Source: Diplolepis rosae (taxonomy: Eukaryota > Arthropoda > Insecta > Hymenoptera > Diplolepididae). Taken from it: a stretch of DNA of 64,000 bases. The DNA lies in the NCBI GenBank assembly GCA_030998225.1, contig JAPYXD010000695.1, forward strand, positions 787,001-851,000, read 5' to 3'. Positions within the stretch are counted from its first letter, which is position 1, and every line of letters starts with the position of its first letter. The notes under the pieces were generated by a model. The model had not been told where the DNA came from. It did not search any database and worked only from the letters and a program-made list of their open reading frames with translations. Made by a program: the position numbers and the translations under genes. Positions 22,249 through 32,999 of the stretch are shown one piece after another.

Positions 22249-23504
22249 ATGGAATTAACTTATTTGACGGTATGTACTCGAAATACTAAAAATATAATAA
22301 TATAATAATAAAAATATTTATGCTTATATCAGGTGTATTTTTTAATATTTTCAGAAAAAAAGAAAAGTCTTGCCAATGTATACAAAAATGGAAATTTTGA
22401 CAGATTCAGAAAATGGGAAGAAAAATTGGGAAATTTGCCAGAAATACAACGTCCATAGTAATGAATATAAGAACAATAATATTACCAGAATAAATAAATA
22501 ATGATAAAGTCAAAAACAATAACGAAATCACAATGATAAAATTAAAAACAATAAATAATCAACAATAACAGAATCAAGAATTATAAATAACAATAAAATG
22601 AAAGACAATTACAAAATCTTCTTAATATTTAAAATTACATATAAACAATAAGAAATCAACGATTATTAAATTAAAAACAATAAATAAAAATTAGAATCAA
22701 AAACAACAAGAAGACAATAATCAAATCAATTAACATGAAATAATGATACGTAATATAATTTTCAGGATTCTGTTGTTACTAGATAATGCTCCAACGCATC
22801 CATCTGAGGAGGAATTGAACGAGACTGATCCGAATGGCCGAGTGATGTACCTTCCACCGAACGTCACGAGCTTGGTGCAACCGATGGACCAGGGTATCAT
22901 TTCGGCGCTAAAAGGTCGTTACAAAACGGGATTCTTGTACGAAATGCTATCTCGCAATCACAAAACAAATGCAGAATTTGTCCAATCTGTTAAAAAATGG
23001 TCGATTTTGAACTGCATGTTTGTTTTGAGGGAATCGTGGGGCGCGTTGACACAGAGCACTCTTCGCAACGCTTGGAAGAAGCTTCTACCGAACCATTTGC
23101 CCGATTCTCTTAGTAATTGTCCTTCCAACACCGAATTGACCTCCTTGCTCAATCGCGTTCCTGGCGGAGAAGTTTGTTCAGCAGCTACCGTTATCGAGTG
23201 GCTCGAAGACGAAGGCGAAAAGCCTGCTTATGAAGTCATGACTGACAATCAGCTTTTAAACACCTACGCTGGACTGGACTTGCCAATTGATGGAGATTGT
23301 CTTCAAAGTTCAAACTCCAATAACATGGAAGAAGACGAGGAAGTTGAGACAAGTCCAAATGTGAGCCGAACGAAAAAAAATATCGTGAATATGGCACAAG
23401 GTTTAGTCGATTTGACCAGGGAAATCGACCAATTCACCGATGAAGAGCGACAAGTATTTTTGAAGGCTCGAAATATTGCCCTCAATGCATTTCTTTCTCC
23501 TTAA
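22249..23504 (+). pseudogene. Tigger/Jerky-type transposase, middle part lost
   Basis: Exon 1 at 22249-22269 (7 codons) ends at GTATGT. Exon 2 begins at 22355 after TTTTCAG and reads KKRKVLPMYTKMEILTDSEN, a basic nuclear-localisation-like start followed by the CENP-B-type N-terminal helix-turn-helix. It then decays into an AAT/AAC-rich tract with stops (22500-22740). The C-terminal block is open to 23504: LLLLDNAPTHP holds the second catalytic aspartate and PPNVTSLVQPMDQG the third, 34 residues apart. It ends in an acidic tail (EEDEEVETS) and a helical end. The first aspartate and the DNA-binding CENP-B second domain are missing. DDE transposase by family; inactive as it stands. Confidence 0.85.
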
Positions 23505-23547
23505 TTTATTTTTAATAAACGTGTTCGACATCAAAAAGACTGAACAT

Positions 23548-23951
23548 GTACCTTGGCGAAAGTATCGGATAGGAATTCATTCGGAGCCAATCAGAACCAA
23601 GTTTTTTTTCAATCAGAATTAATCCAAATCATTCCGACCTCGGATTGATTCGGATTAATTCTGATTGAAAATTCGGTTTGGATCAATCCGAGCTCGGATT
23701 TATTGGGATTGACCTTGATTGAAAACTTGGTTTCAGATTGATTCGGATTCATTCGGATAGTTGCCTCGGATTAAATCGGATTAGGTCGGATCGATTTTTA
23801 TACCATATTTCATCAGACGAGTCACAAAACGTTTTTCGGATTGGTTCGGAATGATTCGAATTGGCTCGGCTTGGATACAAATATCGGAGTGAATCGGAAT
23901 AGTTCTGATTAGTTTGGAATGAATTCCTATCCGATACATACGCCAGAGTAC
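23548..23951. repeat. Fold-back block of GGATT/CGGAT words
   Basis: The inverted ends share GTATCGGATAGGAATTCATTC-like sequence (about 21 bp: left from 23562, right to 23937) and weaker outer CTTGGCG/CTCTGGCG. Between them CGGATTGATTCGGATT-type words are repeated many times in both orientations. Inserted in or part of the Tigger 3' region. No gene; the minus frame at 23781-24002 follows from the repeat. Confidence 0.65.
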
Positions 23952-24070
23952 TTTCAATAGTTTCTCAAAAGTAGAAAAATGTACCGTTACATATTTTTTC
24001 ACGGTGTTGGTGGAAAGTATTTTTCTAACACAATTTGATTGTTATTCAAACTTTTAATGTAATAAACAGT

Positions 24071-24340
24071 TGGGTGGCGCGGCTAGTCGGTTTGCCTAGT
24101 GGGAGTGTGGCCGCGGATGTAGGTTCCGAGCGAACGGATGACGGAAGAGTCGTACGCGACTTTAATGGAACCAACCACCCGTGAAGTTTAAAGCCGAAAG
24201 GCGGTTCCGCGGGTGGTGTATTGGTTCGAGAGAGGGGGTTTTTTGGTTTTAACAGGTATGCCTAGACCCGTCCTAGGAGAGTCCTGTACAACGTCTATAA
24301 AAGATTTTGCCATTTTTCCTCCTCACCAAAAAAAAAAAAA
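24071..24340 (+). mobile_element. 5'-truncated R1-like retrotransposon 3' end with TSD
   Basis: About 270 bp almost identical to 47536-47796, the 3' UTR of the large retrotransposon, including GGTGGCGCGGCTAGTCGG and a poly(A) end. It is flanked by a perfect 14-bp target duplication ATGTAATAAACAGT at 24057-24070 and 24341-24354. This is a recent LINE-type insertion into the Tigger element. Confidence 0.9.
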
Positions 24341-24907
24341 ATGTAATAAACAGTACTATAAATGTTAAAATGTTGCTGTTTGTTTTCATTTATAAAAAAT
24401 GCGTTTCGAAACACATGTAGTATTGATCACAATAATAAACTGCGCAGAATTATACATACTGACTAATTGTAATTATATAAATTTTTTATACATATTGTTT
24501 AAAAAGGAACAATTTTAGTTATCTACAGTAATGTGTGAAATATCAAAATTTCAAAAAAAAATTATGCAATTTTAATCTTCGATAACCGAATTTACTTCAA
24601 AATATTGAAAACTCCAGATTGGAAAAATTAAATATAAACTTTTTTATTTCAAATACTGTATAATCACACTATCAAGTAATTTTTCAATAATTGACAAATA
24701 ATGTTCTCATTAATTTGTGATAAAAGCCATCAAACTCATTGATTACTTTTTCAAATTCGAGCGCGCTTCATTCCGTAGTAGTGGGGGAAGAGGGGTCGAT
24801 CGTCTGCTCGTTATAGAGAGGCGTGACGCGCTTGTTGCAGAGAGGTTTCGTTACAGGGAATTTCGTTATAGGGAATCTCGAGTGTAATAAACATTATAGA
24901 GTTAATA

Positions 24908-26211
24908 AAGGGTTTTCTAATAGGGACATAACAATTTCGTATCTTTACATGAACACACCCTTAAACTTTTTTAATGAACTGTCAATGTCAAAACGTTAGT
25001 TAAAGTCAACATTTTAATTATGGTAAAGTTCACGAACCAGCAAAGTTTGGAAATTATTAAAAATTACTACCGAAATTCTGAGTCGGTGGTCGCAACTTTA
25101 AGAGCGCTTACTCCAATTTTCGGCCGTAATAATCGTCTCACCCGACAGGCTGTGCGTGCTATAGTGGATTAATTCGAGACCAAATTTACACTATTGGACG
25201 TTCCGGTGCCAAAAAGACGTCGTATTGCTCGAAGCGAAGAAATAATCGCAGCCGTAAGTGCATCGATTCAAAATGAGTCAAATCAGTCGATTCCACGTCG
25301 TTCTCAAGAATTGGGCATCGCTCAAACGACACTGTTGCGTATTATGCGAAAAGATCTTGGCCTACATGCTTGCAAGATTAAATTGACTCAAGAACTAAAG
25401 CCACTTGATCATTTGAAACGCCGAAACTTCTCTAATTAGGCTCTGGCAAAGTTTGAAGAAAATGAAGAATTTCTTTGAAAAATCATCTTCAGCGATGAAG
25501 CTCATTTCTGGCTCAATGGCTCTGTCAATAAGCAAAAATATGCGTTATTGGTCAGCAACAAACCCAAATGGCCTACTTGAGACACCGTTGCATCCGCAAA
25601 AAGTGACTGTTTGGTGCGGTTTTCATGCCGGAGGTGTGATTGGGCCGTATTTTTTCGTGGATGAAAACAACCGTCATGTTACCGTCAATGGAGAGCGCTA
25701 TCGTAGTGTGTTGGAAGATTATTTGTGGCCAGAATTGGATGAACTTGACATCAACGATATGTGGTTTCAACAAGACGGTGCCACTAGCCATACAGCACGC
25801 ATCACAATCGATTTATTGAAAGGCAAATTCGGTGAACGTGTTATCTCGAGAAATGGTCCGGTCGAATGGCCGCCTCGTTCATGCAATCTAACGCCATTGG
25901 ATTTCTTTTATGGGGCCATATCAAGTCACTGGTCTATGCCAACAAGCCAGCAACTTTAGACGACCTCAAAGACAACATCTAACGCGAAATTGCCACCGTT
26001 TCGGTCGAAATGTGTGCCAGAGTGGTGGAAAATTGGGTCCAAAGAATCGACCGCTGTAAACGGGCTCGCGGTGGTCATATGACCGATATCAAATTTCAAT
26101 CATAAAATTTAATGCTTGCACTACACCCACAATAAATTTGAACTCAATATCTCAAATATTTCTATGTTTTATTCATAGATAAAATTGTTATGTCCCTATT
26201 GGAAAACCCTT
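24908..26211 (+). mobile_element. Near full-length mariner-like element, DD41D-type spacing
   Basis: Ends AAGGGTTTTCTAATAGGGAC and (complement) AAGGGTTTTCCAATAGGGAC are flanked by TA at 24906-24907 and 26212-26213; the length is 1304 bp. It encloses a decayed transposase. The ends resemble those of the two short copies at 38038 and 50647 but differ at several positions, so it belongs to a sister subfamily. Confidence 0.9.
25020..26105 (+). pseudogene. Mariner-like transposase, DD41D-type, few lesions
   Basis: The frame starts at ATG 25020 (MVKFTNQQSLEI) and ends TAA 26103-26105, about 361 codons. It has an N-terminal helix-turn-helix, RRSQELGIAQTTLLRIM as the second DNA-binding helix, IIFSDEAHFWLNG with the first aspartate, MWFQQDGATSHTA with the second and CNLTPLDFF with the third. 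There are 41 residues between the second and third aspartate. Lesions: in-frame stops after IVD (near 25170), after FSN (25437-25439) and after DNI (25979), and frameshifts near 25470-25545 and 25915. All three catalytic aspartates are still encoded. The segments at 25194-25439 and 25453-25959 are pieces of this one protein. Confidence 0.85.
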
Positions 26212-26511
26212 TATAATGATAGGTATGTTCAAAATTGCAAATATTATTATGTCATATTAATTTCTGTAATTCAGAAATTGGGAAAGTACTTCTATAGAAA
26301 TATTTCTAATTTAACGACTGAGCTCTGTGGAAAGATATATAAATCTTGAAAATATAAAAGACTGGAAAAAATAAAATTTAAATAATAAAAGTACTCTTGC
26401 CCTTCAAAAATAAGTTATTGATTTATATTTATGAAAATATTAGATATTTGATTTATTTTGCCAACAAAGATGTGAAGTATTTTTAATTTATTATCAATTT
26501 TGTCAATACTA

Positions 26512-27880
26512 GGGTGTTTGATATTAACGTGATATTTCTATGAGAGGTCGCCCCTAATAACAAACGGCTTTTATTGTTGACAAGTTTTATCCTTAAGAGA
26601 AGGAAACTAGAGACTAGGAAACTCAACTCCCGTGGTGGGGATACACTTTTCGGGGGCCGGTATAGTGTAACTCGAGGCGATTCCCTCTCTACCGCAATCG
26701 TTTGCGCAGTAGACCAAAATCGGCCCTTTGCGTATACTGTGAAGTGCTCAGAGCAGTAAGAAGTAATCACGAGACGAAGAATGTGCGCAGTAGCATCAAA
26801 GTAGCTCACTGCGCAAAGCAACGGAATCAAGAGGGGAGACAAAGTTCCTTCATTATGGCATCCCACTCCCACCACGGAAGTTGAGTCTCCTAGTTTCAAG
26901 TCTCTTTGTTTTTAAATCTCTTCTGTTAAAATTTGAGCCAAATCCATTCATTAGTTTACAAGTTGCAGTGTCTGAAACCAACCAACCTCCGAATTTTTTG
27001 CAAAGATGCAAAAAAGTGAATTTCATGTGCTGATGGAATGGTTGAGAAGTTGTTCACCGAATTTCGTTCTGATCATACGAGCACAGAAATATTCTGCATA
27101 GACATTTGTGCATGAGAAAACTCTATGCAAGATGAGTGCCGCGAATGCTCGCAATCGACTAAAAACGCATTCGTGTGGCCACTTCGGAACAAAATTTTGC
27201 CTATTTTAACCGCAATTCCAAAGAGTTTTTGCGTCGAGTTGTGACGATTGATGAAACACGGATCCACCATTATGCTCCCAAACCACTTGCAGGGTCAAAA
27301 CAGTGGGATAAACCTGGTGAAAGTGCACCAAAGCGTCCAAGAACGCACCAATCGGCTAGAAAAGTTATGGCTAGTGTTGTTGTGATGCACATGGGGTGAC
27401 CTTTATCGACTACCTTGAGAAAGGAAGAACGATTACTGGAGCATATTATGCTGCATTATTGGATTGATTGGTTGAGGAATTCAGGAAGAAAGGGTCATAT
27501 TTGAAGAAGAAAAAATCCTTTTTCATGATGACAATGCACCATTTCACACATCGAACATTGCACAGTCAAAAAAGCATGAATTGGGTTTTGAATCGCTTCC
27601 GTATCCACCGTATTCTCCAGACCTGACCCTCAGCGACTATTATCTGTTCCCATACCTCAAGAGATAGCTGTGTGGTAGGCGTATTGAGCCGAAGGAAGAA
27701 GTTGAATGGGAAACAGAATGGAATTTTGGAGGGTTTGATAAATCGTATTATTTGGAAGGCATAGAAAGTTAAGAGATCGTTGGACTCGTTGTATCGAGCT
27801 AAGAGGAAAGTACATCAAGAAATAAAACCGATAATTGTCAAAAAAATTAATTCGTATACATTTTATCACGTCAAACACCC
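26512..27880 (+). pseudogene. Mariner relic with nested fold-back
   Basis: Ends GGGTGTTTGATATTAACGTG and (complement) GGGTGTTTGACGTGATAAAA are flanked by TA at 26510-26511 and 27881-27882. The N-terminal third is largely gone. From about 27120 the transposase reads in broken frames: FAYFNRNSKEFLRRVVTIDE with the first aspartate (TIDET), SFFMMTM.. or, in the other frame, FHDDNAPFHTSN with the second, and PPYSPDLTLSDYYLF with the third. The end is SYYLEGIES. Several stops and frameshifts make it inactive. Confidence 0.8.
26596..26914. mobile_element. Fold-back MITE nested in the mariner relic
   Basis: Inverted arms at 26596-26645 and about 26862-26914 share GAAACTAG, GACTCAACT and CCGTGGTGGG. 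It lies in the 5' UTR of the mariner. The frames at 26483-26899 (-), 26574-26759 (+) and 26702-26884 (+) are within it and not genes. The interior is G+C-richer than the host. Confidence 0.7.
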
Positions 27881-27882
27881 TA

Positions 27883-28419
27883 ATAAATTTAAAACAAGGT
27901 AGTTAAATCAAAAAACGTTTTATAGTCAAAATTAAGCACGGGTATTGATTTTTATCGCTGAAATGTTCACACCTCTGTATACAAAACGGCAGCGATGTGC
28001 CAGAGTATTTTTTTCACCCGAAAAGTGAAAAATGTTGTGGATTTGTCGATATTATATGAAGATATATCTTTGAAAGGATACCGAAAATTTATAAAAACGT
28101 TAATTATTTTTAGAGTTATTAGTATTTTCCAAATATATTGAAATTTGACGTTTCTTGAAATAAGTTTTAATAAAATTAATATCTTGTCCTCTATTTGGGA
28201 TTATTAGATGCAACATTTTATTAACATTCATGTTATGATCGAAAAAAAAATTGAACTTGTTTTTATAAAAATTCAGATACCTTGACAATGGCTTAAACAT
28301 CAGGTGCCCGGATGATTTTGAGCGGTAGTGTACAGATAGCCATAAAATTTTCCCACACGGGGCATTGAGTTCATTGTAAAAGTAATACGCATAAAAATTC
28401 AGTCATTGCTGATGACATA
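27883..28419. other. AT-rich sequence with an orphan Tc1-like end
   Basis: At about 28303-28331 the complement reads CACTACCGCTCAAAATCATC, a typical Tc1-like terminal repeat. No partner end was found within the window. Nothing else recognised. Confidence 0.4.
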
Positions 28420-28603
28420 CATTGAGAAAAAAATGCTATTGAATCTATAGTATTTACGCCAAAAGCATGTATGTTATTGAATTTAAAAAAATGCTGTAAG
28501 AAACAATAAATATTCTAAAAAATCTATGGCATATTTATTTGAATCAATGATATACATGCTTTGAGCAGAAATGCTTAAGATTCGATAGCATTTTTCCTTA
28601 GTG
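28420..28603. mobile_element. Fold-back MITE, family B copy 1
   Basis: The inverted arms share AAAAATGCTATTGAATCT-type sequence and AAGCATGTAT further in, flanked by TA at 28418-28419 and 28604-28605. A second copy lies at 28936. Confidence 0.65.
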
Positions 28604-28935
28604 TAGTTTAGAACGGGAGATAAAAAATGTTTAGATAGCCTTGTATTTTCTATAAAGTTATTTAATGTATGATCTCCAGTGAAAATTATAATGTCCATAT
28701 TTTTGAACATTGATTTTATTTGAGATTTTAATATACCCTTATCTTAAAATTTTCAACCCTGATAAATTTGCTACATTCATGTTTCTTATTTATTTTAAGT
28801 GTTGTTATATGTTAAAGACTTATTTTCATATTTCCTAGTACATTATGGTGGTTGTCACGCCAAATAAAAGGTCACTGGAAAATAAAGTTTTCCTATGATT
28901 TCAAGACTTCAAATTATGTTATCAGTCGTGTCCTA

Positions 28936-29121
28936 CACTAAAATAAAAATGCTATTGAATCTATAGCATTTTTGCCAATAGCATTTAAGTGATTGATTAA
29001 AAAAAATATGATATAAGAACCAATATATATGTCACCAATTCTATAGCATATCGATTTGAATCAATAATATTCATGCTTTTGGCAGAAATGTTATAGATTC
29101 GATAACATTTTTTTCCTAGTA
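28936..29121. mobile_element. Fold-back MITE, family B copy 2
   Basis: Same layout as the copy at 28420: CACTAAAATAAAAATGCTAT at the left, the complementary end at the right, TA on both sides. About 330 bp separates the two copies. Confidence 0.65.
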
Positions 29122-29249
29122 TATGGAAGGAAAAACATTACTTTTGATATGAAAATTTGAAACTTACAAAAAATAATATTTTTAATAATGTTCTTTGTAA
29201 TAGTTTTTTTTTGCTACCGCTTCTTTCAAGTTTTTTTTCACAAATGATT

Positions 29250-29960
29250 GAATTGCCATGAATCGTGGCTTACTTTTTCGAGGAAAATATTCTTTCCAGC
29301 TTTAGTGTTTCCAATTTCAAAAATAAGTAAAACTCCTTCAAATATAGTAATTAAAAAAAAAAATGTTTCCGAATGTATCCGAAACACGATACATGAGGAG
29401 TAACTTATATACTTATGAGTACCGTTTTCAATTCTCAATTCGAATAAATATGGAAAAATTATTTGAAATCAAAATATTGATTGATGAATAGATATTTTTA
29501 AATTGGAGCTCTTATTACATTAAGGCAAACTAATCAGCGCGAAGCATAATTTCTTGTAATTTGATAATAAAGCTCAAGTCAATTTTATAATATTGTAGAT
29601 GTGAATTACATTTTCACAAAGTTACATACATCTCGTCGAAAAATGTCCTACTGACAAAATTCGTAGACCTCATTCAGGCAAATAATTTTTTTTGAGAATG
29701 AATTGTAGGGAAACCAATAATGCAATCGAGGTGCGGTTTTTTGCATGTAACTTATTTATTTATATACTTTCAACAAAATAGTATTTTTTTTTTAATTAAA
29801 AAGAAAAATATACATCTTATGAAAAAATGTAGCGGTTCGAAGTTGTAGATCTTTATCTAGTAAACAATTTTGTGTCATAACTTTATTTTCGTATTTCGTA
29901 TAATTTAACTAAAAAAATCGAATTTAGATATTGACTTTTTAAGTTCTAACATACTGTTAC
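29250..29960 (-). repeat. Diverged repeats related to 8-9 kb and 31.5 kb
   Basis: 29250-29345 contains an ATCGTGGCTTACTTTTTC tract related to the centres of the fold-backs at 4.6 and 31.5 kb. 29590-29960, read on the minus strand, matches the 7.4-9.2 kb repeat element (TTATACGAAATACG, GATCTACAA, TTTTTTCATAAGATG). No gene. Confidence 0.45.
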
Positions 29961-30859
29961 TTTCCTAAGTTTAGTTTAATCGAAAAAACTGTTCTAATTT
30001 AGTAAAATCTCTTTACGAAATATAATAAAATATGCACAAATATAAGCCGTTTTTCAGGTCGCTTCCTTTATTTTTTTCTTTCTTCATAAAAGCTTCTTAT
30101 TGATAAATAATATTTTATATAATTGGTGAAATGTATTAAATTTTTTTAATAGAGATAAAAACTTGTTTTAAATTCAAAATTTGTTTGACCTTTCAAAAAA
30201 ACAGATTCACAGTCAAATGATACACATATGTCAGCGTATGGTATTAAAGTGTTTCAGAGTTTTACATCTTTTGTTACTGCCTTCTATGGCTGTTAAACCG
30301 CAACCGCTTTTCAGACACGTAATATTTTCAAAATGTATGTACGGTAGATGTATATTCACGTAAATGAGAAACGACGGTGTTGCTCATAAATTCCGGTAAC
30401 TCTGAAACCTTCAGAAAAAAACGATCTTTTTTCTTGGCTAAATGCTCGCCTAACGAATCCACTGCTCGTCCGGCATTTGAAGCGTTAGTTGTTGTTCACC
30501 CAGCACGGACAATTACCCGAGTTCCACCTGAAAAGAGGCTGAAAAAATATGATAAATCACCGCCACGACCCCTTCAGTTTAAAATGTTGAATTGAACAAT
30601 GCCGCAAAATAAAGCCTGTCAAAACCCGAGTTCGCAGTTTCATTCTTTCCAGTGTTTGTTGGAAAGATTCTTGTTTACCCAAAAAATCTAAATTTATCTT
30701 TAAAATATCTTATTAAGCCCATTGTAAAACTTCCGCTTTGAATTAAATATATACATCGTATGAGACTATTCTTATACCATTATAAATTATTTCTGTGTTT
30801 TTGTGTTGAAGAATATCTTCTAGAATGTGAGCTGCAACTGTTGCATTTACAAAGTAACC
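29961..30859. other. Intergenic; one unassigned frame with nearby poly(A) signal
   Basis: The + frame at 30377-30595 (72 codons; basic, proline-containing C-terminus KRLKKYDKSPPRPLQFKMLN) is followed by AATAAA about 10-15 bases past its stop, and the block is G+C-richer than its flanks. It could be a terminal exon, but no acceptor or family was established. The rest is AT-rich. Confidence 0.3.
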
Positions 30860-32010
30860 TTGATTTAAAAAAATAAGTTTCTGTGAAACAAGTTTACTTG
30901 ATATCGAAATATATCTCAATAGCGAAATTCAAATAGGTACGCATCGGCATTTCTGGCTCGTTGCATAAATCAATAAAGTTTATATCGAAGCGCTTTTCTT
31001 ACTAAATAGGATAGACCTGGGCGGAACGGGACACCAAGGTAAGATGGAACGGTAAATTTTCACGTAAATTATCTGGATTTTAAGATTTATTTTTTTAGAA
31101 ATGGGTAGAAAAAATGATTCTCCAATTCTCAAGAAATATGAAAAGTGTATCATATAATAAAAAAAATAATCTCAAAACCCACATAATTTACGTGAAAATT
31201 TACCGCCCCGACTTACCCCGGTGTTCCATTCCACCCCGGTCTACCCTATTTAAGGTAGTTCGTTCACAAAAATTAGACCTCAGGCAAAAATAGATAATTT
31301 TGCTTTCAAGAATAGCAATATTATTATTGAAGAGCTAATTTAAAAGTATAAAGACTATTTTTCATTAAAAAAATTTTAAACACAAAAAAATAATTTTATT
31401 AATAAATTTTATTTTCGCCCAAACTTATTTTCTTATCGCTTCGAGCCAAATTTTCAAAAATGATGCGATTCTAATAAATCACGGTTCATTTTTTTAGGAA
31501 AAATATTCTCTACAATATGACTGTTTCATATGTTGGAAAAATATTTTTTTGTAATTTCAGCCATTAAAGAATTCATTTTCAAAAATTGGAAAGGGTCAAG
31601 TTGTAGAGAATCTTGTTCCTAAAAAAATGAACCGTGATTTATTAGCATCGCATCATGTTTTTAAATTTGTCTCGAAGCAATAAGAAAATAAGTTTGAGCA
31701 AAGATAAAATTTATTAATACAATTATTTTTTTGTGTTTCAAATTTTTTTCATGAAAAATAATCTTTTCTCTTTCAAATTAGCCCTTCAATAATAATATTG
31801 CTATCTTTGAAAGCAAAATTATCTATTTTTAACTGAGGTCTAATTTTTGTGAACAACTACCTTAAGAAGAAAAGCACATCGATATAAAATCTATTGATTT
31901 ACGTAACGAATCAAAAATACCGATACGTACCTATTTTAATTTCGCTATTGAGATATATTTCGATATCAAGTAAACTTGTTTCACAGAAACTTATTATTTA
32001 TAATCAAGGC
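30860..32010. repeat. 1.15-kb palindrome (fold-back) with a nested MITE
   Basis: Left arm 30860-31004 plus 31251 to about 31530; right arm about 31590-32010; centre near 31560. Shared words include GTTTACTTGATATCGAAATA, AATTAGACCTCAG, ATAGATAATTTTGCTTTC and AAATCACGGTTCATTTTTTT. TTAAGGTAGTT occurs in both arms, as in the fold-back at 4424, but here the symmetry extends about 145 bp beyond it on each side. The left arm is interrupted at a TA by the MITE at 31005-31250; the right arm is not. Confidence 0.85.
31005..31250. mobile_element. TA-flanked fold-back MITE inside the palindrome arm
   Basis: Ends AATAGGATAGACCTGGGCGG and (complement) AATAGGGTAGACCGGGGTGG, with arms of about 100 bp each that include GGTAAATTTTCACGTAAATT. 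TA at 31003-31004 and 31251-31252. The opposite palindrome arm shows the intact target. Confidence 0.85.
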
Positions 32011-32051
32011 TTAGAAAATATTTTCAATTTTGCAAACCTAGTCTTATCCTT

Positions 32052-32323
32052 CTCTCTAAATCTGAATCAGTCAAATTTTCACTGATTGAATCAGTGATTT
32101 GCCTTTCCACTGATACATCAGTGAAAAAACATTTTTCACTGTTAAATCAGTTAAATTTCACTGATGAATCAGTGCAAAAAAGATTTTTCACTATCAAATC
32201 AGTCAATTTTCAATGAAATAATCAGTGAAATTTGACTGATTTACAGTAACCTCTTTTTAGCTATTTAAATCAGCAAAATTTCACTGATAATCAGTAGATT
32301 TTGACTGATTCAAATTTAGAGAG
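32052..32323. mobile_element. ATCAGT-rich fold-back MITE
   Basis: The ends CTCTCTAAATCTGAATCAGT and (complement) CTCTCTAAATTTGAATCAGT are followed by more than a dozen copies of ATCAGT or its complement ACTGAT, usually next to AAATTT or GAAAAA. Spacing is irregular. No coding capacity. Confidence 0.75.
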
Positions 32324-32999
32324 TTCTTCCTTGCAATTAGTGCTTGATGGAAACTCTGCGTTTATTTTTACAGAAGTTATACATTTTTAAAAGTCATGGA
32401 ATAAACGTGCCTCACAAGGCACGATAAGGTTAAATTATGACATTAAATTAATTACTTAAATTATTATTTTTAATGAAAGGAGTTATAATATCGATATTAA
32501 ATTGATAAATCGGTGATTCGTAACGATATTTAATTGATAATGATATTTTCGTTTTAATATTGCATCACGGTTTTCGAATCTGATAATGATAGAGCACAAG
32601 GTCTTGAGGCCCCATCATTTTCAACTTTCACAAACACCACAGACCCCCTAAATTGGCTTACCCTCAAGCATCCAGAATATGTCCTTCATAGATGTAAACT
32701 TTAGACCTTTGGGAAACTTATCTTTTAAAATAGCGTCATCAAAACCACAGTAATTGTCATTAACTTCCGCCACCGCAAATTCGCAACTGGATAGTGCAAC
32801 AGTAAGGGGTCACAAATGCAGAGGATGGCTATTTGTCTTCATTCATCCCCTCGTGACACAGGGGGTGATGGTCCCTCATTATCATCTCACAATATTCATC
32901 CTGATTAGTTCTAAACATCCGGTGAACTCGCCAACCAACCAAGGCCATATCTCCTGGCTGTATAGCGAAACGTAATTTAGAGATTACTCAGATTCAATA
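32324..32999. other. Intergenic sequence, nothing recognised
   Basis: 32570-32980 is somewhat G+C-richer and has a + frame at 32754-32975 without recognisable family. No gene supported. Confidence 0.4.

Larger units (their letters stand above)
22043..24884 (+). mobile_element. Pogo/Tigger-type DNA transposon, internally deleted
   Basis: Inverted ends CACTCGAGATTCCCTGTAAC and (complement) CACTCGAGATTCCCTATAAC are flanked by TA at 22041-22042 and 24885-24886. ACCTCTCTG(T/C)AACAA is also shared subterminally. The interior carries transposase remnants at 22249-23504, a fold-back block at 23548-23951 and a nested retrotransposon fragment at 24071-24340. Confidence 0.85.

Noticed and set aside
26483..26899. 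138-codon minus frame
   Set aside because: It spans the nested fold-back and the end of a mariner; no domain and no conservation expected.
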